This document shows, piece after piece, positions 53,488 through 64,000 of a stretch of 64,000 nt of DNA; position 1 is the stretch's first letter, and the number at the start of each line of letters is the position of its first letter. This stretch comes from Fusarium oxysporum f. sp. lycopersici 4287 (lineage: Eukaryota; Ascomycota; Sordariomycetes; Hypocreales; Nectriaceae), in the NCBI RefSeq assembly GCF_000149955.1, contig NC_031000.1, forward strand, positions 1,377,163 through 1,441,162, given 5' to 3'. The notes under the pieces were generated by a model. It worked only from the letters and a program-made list of their open reading frames with translations. It was not told where the DNA came from and ran no database searches. The position numbers and the translations under genes are program-made.

Positions 53488-54983
53488 ATGATTACACTCC
53501 TCTCTCCGCACTATGTGCTTCAAGAAGTCACCGAAGACGATATAGTTATCGCCTCACTTGCCTGGGGCTTCACAATTGGCTTCGGCTGGCTCACAACCTG
53601 GACTGCTATGAAGCAAACTAAGCATATTTACGAGAGGCATCGCCTTAGCATATTCCGTAACGCTTATGTCTGGATGATATGGCTGGAGATTCTTGTCTGC
53701 CTCATCTTCAGCATTATCTGTTGGTTACACTTGAAAGGCTATATACCCCCTAGGTTGGGCTCAACTCCCGTTTACGGATTTCTAAGTGCTAACCCTCCAA
53801 TGTATCTAGTTTTGCATTCTAATTTTGCTATTCGTACGTCTGCCTTCTTGGGAACCCTCTTCGTAACAGATGCTAATTTTGGCAGTTACCACATGGGCCC
53901 TTCAAGTATGCTTCACTTATCCTCGCGAAATTGGTGATCAATGCTAATTTAGCCAGGTCCAATTCCTCCTCCAAATTATTATTAACCGTTGTTCCATCCT
54001 TCTTACGGATAAAAAACACGCCTACCGTCTCAAAGTCGGTGTTGCAGTTTTAATTACCGCTGTAAATATTTCGGTTTACAACATTTGGATTCCCGCCCGC
54101 CTACAAATTTCAGAGAGATATATCTGGATCAACGAGTGGTGGGACCGTATTGAGAAGGCGATCTATCTGATTGTCGACGGAGCACTGAACTACTATTTCA
54201 TCAGAATCGTTCAACGCAACTTAGTAATGCACGGCCTGACAAAGTACAGAAGTCTCGTAAAATTCAATATGTGTATCGTTGGATTCTCTCTTAGCATGGA
54301 CGTTCTCATCATTTCCATGATGAGTTTACACAACACATTCGTGTAAGTCAAGTCTATAATAGATTGTGAACAACACCGCTAACAGCAGTTTTAGTTACAT
54401 GCAGTTCCATCCCTTTGCCTATATTGTCAAGCTCAAGATCGAGATGTCCATGGCTGATCTAATAAGCAAGGTTGCTAGGAAACGCGACTGTGGCGTCGTC
54501 TCCGAGGGTAATTTCAGCAATGCCGAGGAAGGACGTGCTAGACTCCCAAACAAAAGCTTCGCTTCTGTCAGCAGGAATCAAAGGACGTTGGTAGAGGATA
54601 TTGACGACGTATCAGATGCAGTTTCTATTGAGCTTCAGGAAGTGGCAAATGGGACAACTGGCGTCAACTGTCAGCAAGAGACGATGAGCGACGCCGATAA
54701 GTTTGCCAGCCGATATTCGTGTTCAGATTTGCAAGTGGGGACAGCTGTTTATACTACACGAGAAATTCACATAGACGCCGAGCGGACGCCAAGCAGCCAT
54801 GGGACAGGTAGTGTCGCCAGCTTCCGTGAGAACGGATTTGCAAGCAAGGAGGACGATGATACCAGACCGCTGAGGGACAATCAGCATGGCGGCCAGGAGG
54901 CAATAGGTCTTTCTATAAATATCCCGGCCAACAAGAGGTGTAGCATTCGCTCGCCCCCTCCTTCTTGGAAGAGGGCCCAATAG
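53488..54983 (+). CDS. Seven-helix integral membrane protein, fungus-specific (receptor-like 3)
   Basis: Start MITLLSPHYVLQEVTEDDIV at 53488. Exon 1 encodes helix 1 (LAWGFTIGFGWLTTWTAM) and helix 2 (VWMIWLEILVCLIFSIICWL). A short second exon (FCILILLF) and two further exons give TTWALQVQFLLQIIINR, VGVAVLITAVNISVYNIWIP, IYLIVDGALNYYFIRIVQRN and LVKFNMCIVGFSLSMDVLII. A final exon begins after an intron with donor GTAAGT at about 54343 (YMQFHPFAYIVKLKIEMSMA) and carries a 170-residue polar tail. Phases of the introns before VQFLL and YMQFH are consistent. The family is widespread in Sordariomycetes, is often annotated only as integral membrane protein, and is distinct from the PTH11-like group. 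Intact; ligand unknown. Confidence 0.75.
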
Positions 54984-55139
54984 ACAGCAATAAGCTCGGG
55001 AAGAGACATTTGGGGGGAGACAGGTCGCTCGAGAATAAGAATAACGTAGTCAATAATCCAGTCATGAATTTTCCACTGGAAGTATCTTCTAATTATAGGA
55101 TGAAAGTGATATGTTCTTGTTTGCTATTCAGCTAATCAC

Positions 55140-55960
55140 TAGTATCGGTGGCCAACCCGTTCACAACCCAAATTTTCCACTACGCCGCTCAACACAACAT
55201 CGAGCTTTTCCCTTCCCTCCACATCTCACACACCTGCGTCAGCCCTGTGATGTGGGCATATTTAGCCTCTACAAGCACTGGCATCAGCAAATCCTATATA
55301 GAGAGATCTCTGGCGGCACATCCAACTTTGGGAAGTCTAACTTCCTTGCCCATCTTGAGGAAGCCCGGAATCGTACCTTTAAGAAGTCAGTTATCATTAA
55401 AGCTTGGCAGAAGTGCGATATCTTTCCTTTTGACCCCTCTATTGTGCTAGGTCAATTGAAAGACCCCTTATCGTTATTGGCAGAAGAAGTGTTGCAAAAG
55501 GAGCTTCCGTGTTACGTCAGAGAAGGGACAGCCGCTTCAAAATGCACCCTGCCCCCTGTACAGCTTCCAGGCGCCTCCCCCGAGGTGCAATTTGACCTAG
55601 AATGATGTCGATCCCCCCGTTTTTTTACGTTTGCGCACAATTGAACGCTATTCCGAGTATGTGAGGCTGCGATTAGAGGCATCTGGTTCCTCTGGTGTCC
55701 CCCTGGCTCTGTCAGTTACACATACCTACGATAAAATGCGAAAGGGGCACATGACACTTGCACTCAACGGCATCGCCGCTCCTCAGGAGATGCATCGTCT
55801 TAAAAAGAAGGCATTGAGACGAGCTAAGCTCGAGGAAGGGACGTCAGTTATATGTAAGTACGGCCCAATTTCGCGTCTCTGATGCAAGGCTGCATGTGGC
55901 CCGCGATGAGTATAGTTGACAGGCTTCTCAGGAAGAGGAAGAGCGCCGCCTTTTAAAGAA
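55140..55960 (+). pseudogene. Pogo/Tc1-type (DDE_1) transposase, C-terminal remnant
   Basis: The frame with PPHLTHLRQPCDVGIFSLYK then ARNRTFKKSVIIKAWQKCDI and FPFDPSIVLGQL is the third-Asp region and following helices of a DDE_1 transposase. A later segment (LRTIERYSEYVRLRLEAS, then MHRLKKKALRRAKLEEG) is the usual tail. It is a different clade from the two intact pogo elements. The N-terminal DNA-binding part and the first two catalytic acids are absent. Confidence 0.65.
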
Positions 55961-56451
55961 GAGATTTAACAGACGAGGTTGTCTACATCAGGAGGTGGTT
56001 TGAAGAGGTCAGGGCACTCGTACGGCGTAACGTCAGAGATGTGAAGATCAAGGAGATCTTCAGTCATAAAAAGAAGCATTGGCAGTTTCTTTTACAATTT
56101 AAGAATCAGGCTGACTGGTGGTGTAAGGCTGATCATTGTGTCTACCTTGACTCGGCTGTATCGCTCAGTCAACGATATGCGTTGCATCGTGAGCTTCAGG
56201 AACAGAATAAGCTTATTCCTGAGTGGCAGCTAGCCGTGAAAATGCCCTCTTTTTATGACACTACAGTCATTGCAGAGGCTCTTAGGTTCATCGTATTAGA
56301 TGAGCAAGAAAGGCGTGCAAATAAAGCTCTGATGTTGAGCTATGAGGCTGACGGGCTAGAGATAATAGAGGAAATTGAGGGCGAGAATGGCTCGGAGGAA
56401 TTCATCATAGTCAAGGGCGAAGACAGCGAGAGAGATCTGAAATTATCATAG
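55961..56451 (+). CDS. Hypothetical ORF downstream of transposase remnant
   Basis: From about 55967 the frame reads LTDEVVYIRRWFEEVRALVR, NVRDVKIKEIFSHKKKHWQF, WWCKADHCVYLDSAVSLSQR, KMPSFYDTTVIAEALRF and an acidic end, IIEEIEGENGSEEFI. No Met is found before 56041. There are no stops across about 160 codons, and the helix-rich, charged make-up looks like a real protein, but I do not recognise it. It may be a second product or host protein associated with the element before it. Confidence 0.35.
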
Positions 56452-57460
56452 ATTTCAATTTATCAGTTGAAAAGCTATGTAGTCCCTTAATCGAGGGCGA
56501 AAAAAGCGACTCCCTAGCCGTCAATTTGGCGGTCGCGATGCTCCTTTAGATGTGTGTGCAAAGGTTGACTTGGAAATGCAGATTAGTATGCTTGAAATGA
56601 AGTGGCATCTGATCGCTAAGAAAATGGCTGTCTACAGAGGTACCTTGTTTTTTGCAAATCAATCCGACGTTTCAGATTGGTGTAAGACGTCACTAATACT
56701 GTGTGTTGGTGTCAATGACGTCGTACTACTTCTGCCTTTAAAGTAGTTCCCCACGGGGTAGCCGCAAGGGGGCCAATTAGGCATGCAGATCGGTGTGGAG
56801 GTGGCGCCTTTCTCGGAACCAGTGGCGATCCGCGAGTCGTACCGTTTCGGCTTCACCCGGCCGAGACCGGGCCTCACACACGGCGACAAGCATCAAGCCC
56901 TCCACGACGACCCTCGTTGCGGGCGCAAACAACTCATACATTGGCGGTCCTTTCAAACCAATGAAACTGCATCCTCCACACCACCATCTTCACAGCCCCC
57001 CCCACCAACAGTGCGACAAGGACCCTTGCTGCATCTCCTAATGACCCCTGTGCCCCTCGTAGAAATGTCATCGCTCCGAATTCTCTGAGGAGATGTGCCA
57101 ATATCATGAATCCTCCTGCCATTCGTGCCAGCCTTAGCGTATTCAGCATCTTCGAGTCCCATCCTTGCCCTAGCGTCATCTGTTTTCCCCCATGTTTCTC
57201 GCAAAACTTAGCGCATGACAGAAGCACATGCCAGGCATTTGAATTCGCAGAGCGATGTCACTGATCTTTTGTTCAATGTCTGCATTCGTGTATCGGTGCT
57301 AGGTCGGCACAAAACCCATTGATATCGGGTCTCAATCCATGATACCAAGTTCAAAATCTCGCCTTTTACCTACCAATATGTCATCTGACACATCGTCTAT
57401 TATTGGTGCTACAGAAAACCCCAAGATGCCAATGGATTGCCATCAAACTTCCTCTTAATT
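56452..57460 (-). pseudogene. Unrecognised gene remnant
   Basis: Minus-strand frames 57227-56934 (MLLSCAKFCEKHGG, then ARMAGGFMILAHLLREFGAM and VLVALLVGGAVKMVVWRMQF) and 56889-56659 look like one protein with a hydrophobic middle part, with a frame change near 56935. No family was recognised. The remaining bases, up to the hAT start at 57461, show no gene. Confidence 0.3.
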
Positions 57461-58620
57461 ATGGACATTACGAAGGACCGTTCAAATATACGCGGACGCA
57501 AGACCGGAGGTAAAACCATCTATACTTGCACTGTGTGTGAAGATAAACGATACGATCATAAGGCAAATGCTGCCAATCACGTCAGAAGCAACCACCCCGT
57601 CGCATCCAGATCCACCAGGTCTGTATCGGGCACCCAGCGCTCAATCTCCGCACATTCTCGCCCTGTAGCAAACGAGGACGCACTTCGAAATGCCTTCAAC
57701 CCGCAAGCATATCAGGAAGCATTGATCAGCATACTCACGCGTCGGAGAGTGCCCTTTTCGGCTATTGAATGGGACGAATTTAAACAACTCGCTCTCGCGT
57801 GTAACCCATACATCAAAGACTCCCTCATTACCTCACGGCGTACGATGGTCCGATATATTGCAGCAAACTATGATTTTTACAGCACCGAGATCAAGGATAG
57901 TCTCACCACCGCGTCAAGTCCGATTCATATCTCAACAGACCTCTGGACATCACCGCATAGACATTCTCTACTTGCTGTGTGTGCACAATGGGTAGATAAA
58001 GACTACAAGCTTCGTAAGGCACTACTATCTCTACCAGAATGTGCAGAGAGCCATTCTGGAGAAGCTCAAGCGCAGGATGTTATCGATACTTTAGAGAAGT
58101 ACGGGATACAGTCAAAATTTGGTTGGCACACGGGTGACAACGCGACTTCAAACGACAAATGTCTTGAGTCTATACAACGCAAGCTAATGAGTAGACATAA
58201 GGTTAGTTAACTACGCAGTTTAGGCTACAGGCTGACATTGAGTAGATTAAATTCAACGCAAAGGACGACGTATACGCTGTATCGCGCATATCATTAATCT
58301 TTCCCTTCAAGCCTTCCTTCTCGCATCTTCTACAGAGGCTCTAGTCGCAGCACTTGAGTCAGCATCCGGTGTCACTGGGGAGGAGCTTCTCTCCCAGTTT
58401 TCCGAGGTACTAGCCTCTCATCGAAAGAAGGCTGCCGCCGAACGTAATACAGCAAAGAGAAAGAACGGAGAGCCGGCCATAACATATATATCCATTCTGC
58501 GATCACTGTTCTGAACGATATTTGAAAGCTGGCTGGATATTTCTATTTCACTTAAGAGGTATCTTGAAGTATTTATTAACACGTATAAGATCGAAATTGT
58601 GACTCTTAAAACTATAGTAT
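57461..58620 (+). pseudogene. hAT transposase (hAT-4), N-terminal half
   Basis: MDITKDRSNIRGRKTGGKTI, then a complete BED finger (CTVCEDKRYDHKANAANHV ... NH). FNPQAYQEALISILTRRRVP, HISTDLWTSPHRHSLLAVCA, ESHSGEAQAQDV and GWHTGDNATSNDKC follow. After an intron (GTTAGT ... TGAGTAG, about 58203-58244) come GRRIRCIAHIINLSLQAFLL, ASGVTGEELLSQFSEVLA, and a stop at about 58512. The C-terminal dimerisation part is missing, and the sequence meets the end of the receptor gene at 58629. It is the closest relative of hAT-2 at 42-44 kb and keeps the N terminus that copy lacks. Confidence 0.8.
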
Positions 58621-58628
58621 CATGACTT

Positions 58629-60042
58629 TCACACACTGCGCCCGTCGTCTGACTTCGTCGGGTATGCCAACTCTCTTAAACTCTCTGAGTCCTCAGTCCT
58701 CGATTTCAACATTGTCTTAAGTTTACTGCGCCGATTTGACCGGGACTCTTCTGCCTCCCAATTGGCCGGTTCATTTATTCGCGTTCGTGAACCCCAAAAC
58801 CCTCTCTCCTCAAGCAACGCCTTGCACGACGCCCAAGACGTCACGGCATAAATGACGGCGTTCCAAAATCCCTGCAGCGGAAGCACTATCGCGCTCATGA
58901 ATTGCAATGGTTTACTCACTTCCTTGGGGTGAATGTGTGAGTACATGCGATTTGCGCTAGATGGAATCCACGTGATGAGAATGACAGCGAAGAATAGCAT
59001 GGCAACCTTTGTGTACGCCCATGCCGCTCTATAAACATCATTGCTGACACGTCCGGGTGGACGAGGTACAGTTGGCTGCGATGTCGTGCTGCTCGTATGG
59101 GTAGTGACTTGGGCTGTTCGCGATTCACCTGATCTGGTATCATCTCTGATAACGTGGACTGATGCTTGATGACCCATGGATTGAAGCTCGACCGCATTCG
59201 TCTCGCCAGCTGCCTCGCGGGTAATAGTGACCTCAGTCGTCTTCATGTTATTAATCGTGCTCTGGTTCGCGTATGAGAGTCCCCCAGAACCAGAGCCAGA
59301 TGCCTGGGCTTTGAGTAATTGTTGGCGTTTTCGGTAGATTGTTCCACCAGATCGGATGTAAATTGCGAGAGTGATTGCGATGACGCCCCTATCCCCATGT
59401 TAGTCTGGCCCCAGTCCTATATCAATGAAGTCGTCTTTCTTACCAGATCGGCCCGTAGAAAGTTGCAATGCGCAAAGCGTCCCAAGACGGTGCGATCCAA
59501 CACCATTGAACAGCGCTGCCGTAAACCCGGTCCCCATCGCCATTTCTAATAAAGATGAAGATGAAAGCAGGCAAGAATGGAATACCGTAACATAGGATCA
59601 GGTACGGTAACTCCATTTTGCGTAATCTCTGGGCGTCAAAACGGTAGTAGAAGGCAAGATAAACGTTAATAGCCATTGCCAAGGTCCATAAGGCATCAGC
59701 CCCAACGAAGCTACAGCAAATGGTCAGCCAAGGATCAATAACTCTGGATGAAAAAGACTGTCAGGTACTTGTTACGTACGTGTGGAGTAGAAATGCTTGG
59801 GTCTGACAACCTGCTCCGTCCGGCTCGCGGATAAACGAGTCTGCCATGATGAAGCAGATGCCTGCCATAATATTACCAAACGAGGCATAGAAAACCAGAC
59901 GGTTGATAGGCTTGTGGAACGCATCGCAAAGACAAAAAGTGGCGATGATGAACAGGCATCCCACCAGAGACAGCACTGAGCATACCTGCTGGATGATGGT
60001 AATCAGCTTCACATCACTTGTCGTCAGCCCCGTTGGTAACAT
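58629..60042 (-). CDS. G-protein-coupled receptor, cAMP-receptor-like
   Basis: Three exons (60042-59780, 59710-59444 and 59388-58629) sum to 430 codons including stop. Exon 1 gives helices 1-2 (IIQQVCSVLSLVGCLFIIAT, RLVFYASFGNIMAGICF). Exon 2 gives DALWTLAMAINVYLAFYY, the LPYLILCYGIPFLPAFIFIF helix and the family hallmark GSAVQWCWIAPSWDALRIAT. Exon 3 gives GVIAITLAIYI, a long Ser/Thr-rich third cytoplasmic loop, then VAMLFFAVILITWIPSSANR and QFMSAIVLPLQGFWNAVIYA, with a basic tail. This matches fungal receptors related to the Dictyostelium cAMP receptors, expected at the plasma membrane and coupled to heterotrimeric G proteins. Intact. The ligand cannot be told. Confidence 0.88.
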
Positions 60043-61304
60043 TCTATTGAGCCTCTACTCGGAAGAGACTGCTTAGCGGATCGTTAGAGGAAAAGCAAAG
60101 ACCTCTGCACACGTCCCTAAAAGGATAATCGAGACTGGATCTTGGGACCCGAAAGACATGGTTCCAGTGTTTTATGTAAAGCACATGATTGCCTCCTTTC
60201 ATATGAATTTGCCGGAGCATTTGATCTACAATAGGGGAACTCCATTCAAATGGGCCCTGATCTTCAAGGGGAAGCCGGCACGTCGACGATCCTAAACGTG
60301 CCAACTAGTGAGACACACGGGACATGACTGGTAACGGAGCTCATTTGGCGCAACTTCCAAGACTGGGGTAGAGACATCCCGGGAATCAAGACGCTAGTGG
60401 ATCCTTTTAACTAAAAAAGGTACAGCAAGGTACATAAAAGGTACCAAATTCGGCCTAGCCCAATGCAACTTTCAGCATTAAAGATTTATTTCTTCCAATA
60501 CTTATGAGATTGGTCCTTGGTTCAACACCGTCCATTATAAACCATACAGATCGTTATCTCGACTTGCTCTACTATGCCTCCTTGAGGTTGGTCTGTGGCA
60601 CATTGATTAATAGTAGCTAATTGAGAATGGGGCAAAAGGCTCATAATAAGTCTTATATACCGTAGCGTCCTGGTAAGGATGTACTCTACGGTAATTAGCC
60701 CGTAATGCTGTAGTCTGCGGGATCGGCATTTGTCCTTTCTTGGCTCAGATTCCAAACCCATTTCTTCAATATTGCCGCTAGAGATCCCAGTTGTTAAAGC
60801 GTCTCGTGACTAATAAGAGACGCCGCTGAAGATCCACAAGGATTGCCCTAACCTGACACGTCATATTCCCAAGTCAGACCAGAGCCGATGATCGGTGGAG
60901 TATGGCTGCGCGCTTGTATCAAGGTGGACAAGCAGTACGTACGTACTGTATGCCTTGCATTTGGGTTCCTGAAGTATTCAGCACTTGGATACTGTAGTAG
61001 TGATAACCATGCAAATCCAGTACATCAACGTTAAGTGCAGATATCAGCGGGAAAATTCACTCTTTTTTTTCTTCTTTTTCTTTTTATTGAGTTTGTTCTT
61101 CGATATTTGTCTATTGCAAGTATTTTTTTATTTGGCTGACTCGTGCTAGGTCACACACTTACTTAGTGCTGCGACTTTGTCAGCCTGAAGTACTTTTGAC
61201 TATTACTAGTGCAAAACCGTGCTTTAACTCGTTTGGGAAGGTCAACTTGTAATTGTCCTGACTACCTTGGTAACGGCTGACACTGCCGTTTAATAAATCA
61301 CATA
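60043..61304. other. Intergenic region, receptor promoter
   Basis: No gene. Contains a CGTACGTACGT run (about 60936-60946) and a TTTTTTTTCTTC polypyrimidine tract at 61062-61088. Confidence 0.4.
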
Positions 61305-62430
61305 TTAATCGGTATGGCGTTCTCCGCGGGATAATAACGAGGCAGCGGGCTCGGCAAAGCGAGGCACTCGACCTGTCAAATTATTAGTTATCCGTTGTAA
61401 AAGCTGGGAGAAAAACCTGCCTTCGAAATACTTAGTTAGCTTTTGGAACGGTAGTAGTACCGCAAGAGTAATTGCCAAGACGTGCCAGTCGTCTTGTGAG
61501 AGGAGATATTCTTCCGGAATCCGCTTCGTTTTATCTGCGTGGCGAGACATAACCGATGTGTAGATCTCGATCGGGTCTTTTAATCGGAAAGCTCTTTCTA
61601 CGGCAGTGAAAAGGGAATTCCATCGAGTATCGTTGTCTTGGAGAAGCATTAGTTGGCTAACCTCCCACAGGACTTCGCCGAATTCGTCGACTTCCTCCTC
61701 GCTAAGCTTCCCTTGCGCGTATTGAAGGAAGCCCTCCCGGCGTTGCGAAGACCTTCGGACCCAGCCTTGAATATTGTGAATCCTGACGAATGCGCCTGTT
61801 GGCCGCCATGCTTCGAGGAAGTCGAGGATCTTTTGAAGGGCTGCTTGTTCCGCTGATTGCGATTCGAGGCTCTTAAGCACGTCTTTGAGCTTCCCCTCTA
61901 GGTAACTCGTTGCGCCGACGTTGTAGATGTGATTGATACAGCGAATCCTACACTCCTGCGGCTGAACGTCAGGTAAAAGAGCGGCGATAATATCGTTGAC
62001 TGCGCTGTCATTGCGTCGGCGTTGTCGCATGTGAAATAACCTAAGTCGTCTGCAGAGATCTCGTACTCCGAGAGTACTTCACGCAACGCTGGACCGATAT
62101 TTTCACCAGAGTGCGAGCCACGGAGCCGCCTCAACGCCAAAAGCGACGTCTGCGGTCTTTTTAACGCGTCTGTGAAGTGAACAGTAACGCCGAGAAGCCC
62201 GTATTCTTGAGGAGAAGTCCAAAGATCGAAGGTGAGATGCTTCTTGTATAGAGAGGCGGCAAGCTTACTTCTCAATAGCTCTTTTTGCGACCGGTACTCT
62301 GCTTCTAACCACGATCGAATAGTAACGCCGCTGCGAGGCAAAAGCTCGTCAACGAGTTCTTCGTTCAAAGAGCCGAGAAGCTTTCGAAAGTCTGTGTGTT
62401 CGACGGCCGAGAAGTGTACAGGGCTGCCGT
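61305..62430 (-). pseudogene. hAT transposase (hAT-5, Restless-like), partial
   Basis: Minus strand: FSAVEHTDFRKLLGSLNEEL, then LLPRSGVTIRSWLEAEY, HLTFDLWTSPQEYGLLGVTV, RGSHSGENIGPALRE, and YFTCDNADA. There a frame change near 62010 leads to NDSAVNDIIAALLPDV, QECRIRCINHIYNVGATSYL, LLQDNDTRWNSLFTAVERAF and a hAT middle part that ends at 61305. The BED finger and C-terminal dimerisation part are absent. TGATATATC/ATCAATC-rich sequence at 62420-62560 may be its 5' end. Confidence 0.75.
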
Positions 62431-62737
62431 CAGATCAGATTAAAAATCAGATATATCAATCAATTCAATCAAATTCAGATTAAATACGGCGTTCTAACAA
62501 ATCAATCAATTCAGACACAAGCATCTATGCATCTGATATATCTGATATCTGTAGAAAAGATGGTGACTACCCTAGAACCGTCGGATCATCTTTATGTTCC
62601 GGCCCCGCACCTTCCTTTGTCATCTTACTTTCTTGGCATGCAGATGTTAAGAAAGTAGCCCTAATTACACCAATCTTCTTAACAAGTGCACCACAACAAC
62701 CACAATCCTGCGCTTCGCGCAGCCCACGGCGGCGGCG

Positions 62738-64000
62738 ATGGCATCCGCCACCTCCTGCCCGCCTATTGTCCCGGACCCTTTTGACCTGGGAATCCATACT
62801 CCTGCCAATCTCAATCGAGGAGCCCGCACTGCCCTCTTACAAAACAGCCCCGCTGTCGTGAGTGGACCTGTTGGGGTCCCGCTCGCCTTCGGGAGGACGG
62901 CTCAAATGCCGTCTTCGCCTCTCAATGCGATCTCTACTGCTGCGGCCACGGAAGGGGCCCAGCTCGCCCATCCCGCCCCCTCCTCTGACCCTGCCCCGAC
63001 TGCTGAACAGCAACCAGTCTCCCTTATTGAAGCAGCCACTAAGCTCGCACGCGACCGTGCGGAGGAGTACAATGCCAAGTTGAAGGTGTTTCAGGCCTTA
63101 TGCGCTAAATTCGAAGAAGCAGTGAAACAGTTCACCACTGGGCCTGAACGGGAATTCGCTCAAAAGTTTGCCGACAGCTTCCTAGACTCCTGGAATCAGG
63201 CGCTCACTGATGCCAAATCTGCTCCCGCGCCTACTACCTACAGCGCCATCGCGGCCTCGCCCCCGGCTGCAAACAACGCCCTTGCCCACCAACCCCGACA
63301 CCATCAACAACAACAGCCCCCTCATCGCCAGGGACAACCGACCATAAGCGCCCCACTCCGAGTGGACCTCCGTGTCTTCATCCGGCTGGATGTCGAAGCT
63401 CCGGCCAGGGCCCACAACGACTACGCAATCCGGGCCCATATATCCCGGAAACTCGGAGTGGATCCACACAAGATCCCGCGCGTACTCCAAGTCAGGTCCG
63501 GATGGGCCGTCCTTACCGCCGACATAACCACTCGCGACCTCCTCGTGCAGAGACAGACTGAATGGGCACCCGACTTAGGGGCCGCCGCCGTAGAGACCAG
63601 GCAGGAGTGGTTTACCTGCCTAGTCTCAGATTACCCTCGCAAGCTGACCGACCTCCATGGCAATGAAGCGGATAGCGACGCAGCCGTGGACGAAGAAATA
63701 GAAATCCAGACAGGGCAGAAACCCGTCAACATACGGCCCGCGCGGCATCAACCTGACAACCCCTTAACGAAGACCTTACTTGTGTCCTTCCTGGAGCCAG
63801 TCAAGAAATACTGGCGCCTCTTCAGCAGCCGACCAGCAAGGCTGATCAAGAAAACCGACCGGCCAAGGCAGTGCAACGTATGCTTGGACTACCACCGGTC
63901 ACGTACCTGCCATCGACTCCCCCTGTGCAAACGCTGCGGCAAGGCCGCCGGCCACGACTCCGGGGACTGTACCGCCCCCGAGCAATGCGCCAACTGCCTC
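62738..64000 (+). CDS. LINE ORF1 (gag-like, Tad-type), continues past window
   Basis: An uninterrupted frame from MASATSCPPIVPDPFDLG at 62738 to the window edge (421 codons). It has a Pro/Ala-rich N terminus, a helical segment (ARDRAEEYNAKLKVFQALC), a Gln/His-rich linker (PRHHQQQQPPHRQGQ), an RRM-like middle part (LRVFIRLDVEAPARAHNDYA ... WAVLTADITTRDLLVQR) and CCHC knuckles beginning CNVCLDYHRSRTCH, CKRCGKAAGHDSGDC and CANC at the very end. This is the RNA-binding ORF1 protein of a Tad-clade non-LTR retrotransposon. Its clean, GC-rich frame suggests a young, possibly active copy whose ORF2 would follow. About 180 bases upstream should be its 5' untranslated region. Confidence 0.85.
   Translation, partial: MASATSCPPIVPDPFDLGIHTPANLNRGARTALLQNSPAVVSGPVGVPLAFGRTAQMPSSPLNAISTAAATEGAQLAHPAPSSDPAPTAEQQPVSLIEAATKLARDRAEEYNAKLKVFQALCAKFEEAVKQFTTGPEREFAQKFADSFLDSWNQALTDAKSAPAPTTYSAIAASPPAANNALAHQPRHHQQQQPPHRQGQPTISAPLRVDLRVFIRLDVEAPARAHNDYAIRAHISRKLGVDPHKIPRVLQVRSGWAVLTADITTRDLLVQRQTEWAPDLGAAAVETRQEWFTCLVSDYPRKLTDLHGNEADSDAAVDEEIEIQTGQKPVNIRPARHQPDNPLTKTLLVSFLEPVKKYWRLFSSRPARLIKKTDRPRQCNVCLDYHRSRTCHRLPLCKRCGKAAGHDSGDCTAPEQCANCL

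Noticed and set aside
1..64000. CRISPR arrays, rRNA genes, bacterial-type operons or viral genes
   Set aside because: No regularly spaced repeats, rRNA-like conserved blocks or viral protein motifs were seen; gene structure is eukaryotic throughout.

Overview
The window is from a filamentous ascomycete and looks like a transposon-rich accessory region of a Fusarium-type genome. Introns are short (about 50-70 nt) with CTAAC/CTAAT branch sites. The host genes are fungal: a Zn(II)2Cys6 regulator, fungal seven-helix receptors, NLR and Helo-like pieces, and an OrsD-like protein. Between them lie hAT, Fot/pogo, MULE, piggyBac, Copia and Tad-type LINE elements. Several dead copies carry TGG-to-TAG or CAA-to-TAA stops, the change expected from mild RIP. 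The genus is inferred from family content only.

Layout. 0-4.95 kb: start of a nucleoside-phosphorylase-type NLR gene, a disrupted short-chain dehydrogenase, a LINE fragment, and the first exons of an acetyl-CoA acetyltransferase cut off by a hAT element (4.95-7.86 kb). 8-15.7 kb: a solo LTR, an intact kinase-like gene, LINE-tail repeats, a GC-rich hairpin array, a Copia 5' end, and an OrsD-like gene broken by a 673-base assembly gap. 15.9-21.6 kb: two unrecognised genes, one cut by a MULE pair that includes an intact autonomous copy. 22-27.6 kb: a secreted alpha-carbonic anhydrase, Copia pieces, a broken MFS transporter, a 190-residue Helo-like protein and a hypothetical gene.

27.35-38.3 kb: a large, intact Zn(II)2Cys6 transcription factor (30.6-34.1 kb) lies between inverted copies of one LTR and between two intact, oppositely oriented pogo elements of exactly 1,860 bp each. 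38.6-60 kb: an NRPS condensation-domain relic and an ankyrin relic, then four apparently complete seven-helix membrane receptor genes (39.8-41.0, 47.6-49.0, 53.5-55.0 and 58.6-60.0 kb). These are separated by a nested hAT/LTR/hAT block, a piggyBac element and other transposase remnants. 61.3-64 kb: a decayed hAT, then the ORF1 of a LINE that runs off the window.

The intact host genes (kinase-like protein, carbonic anhydrase, transcription factor, four receptors, Helo-like protein) have no visible shared pathway. Sensing and regulation predominate, which would fit an accessory region concerned with environmental or host perception, but that is inference. No bacterial-type operons, CRISPR arrays, rRNA or confident tRNA genes were seen.
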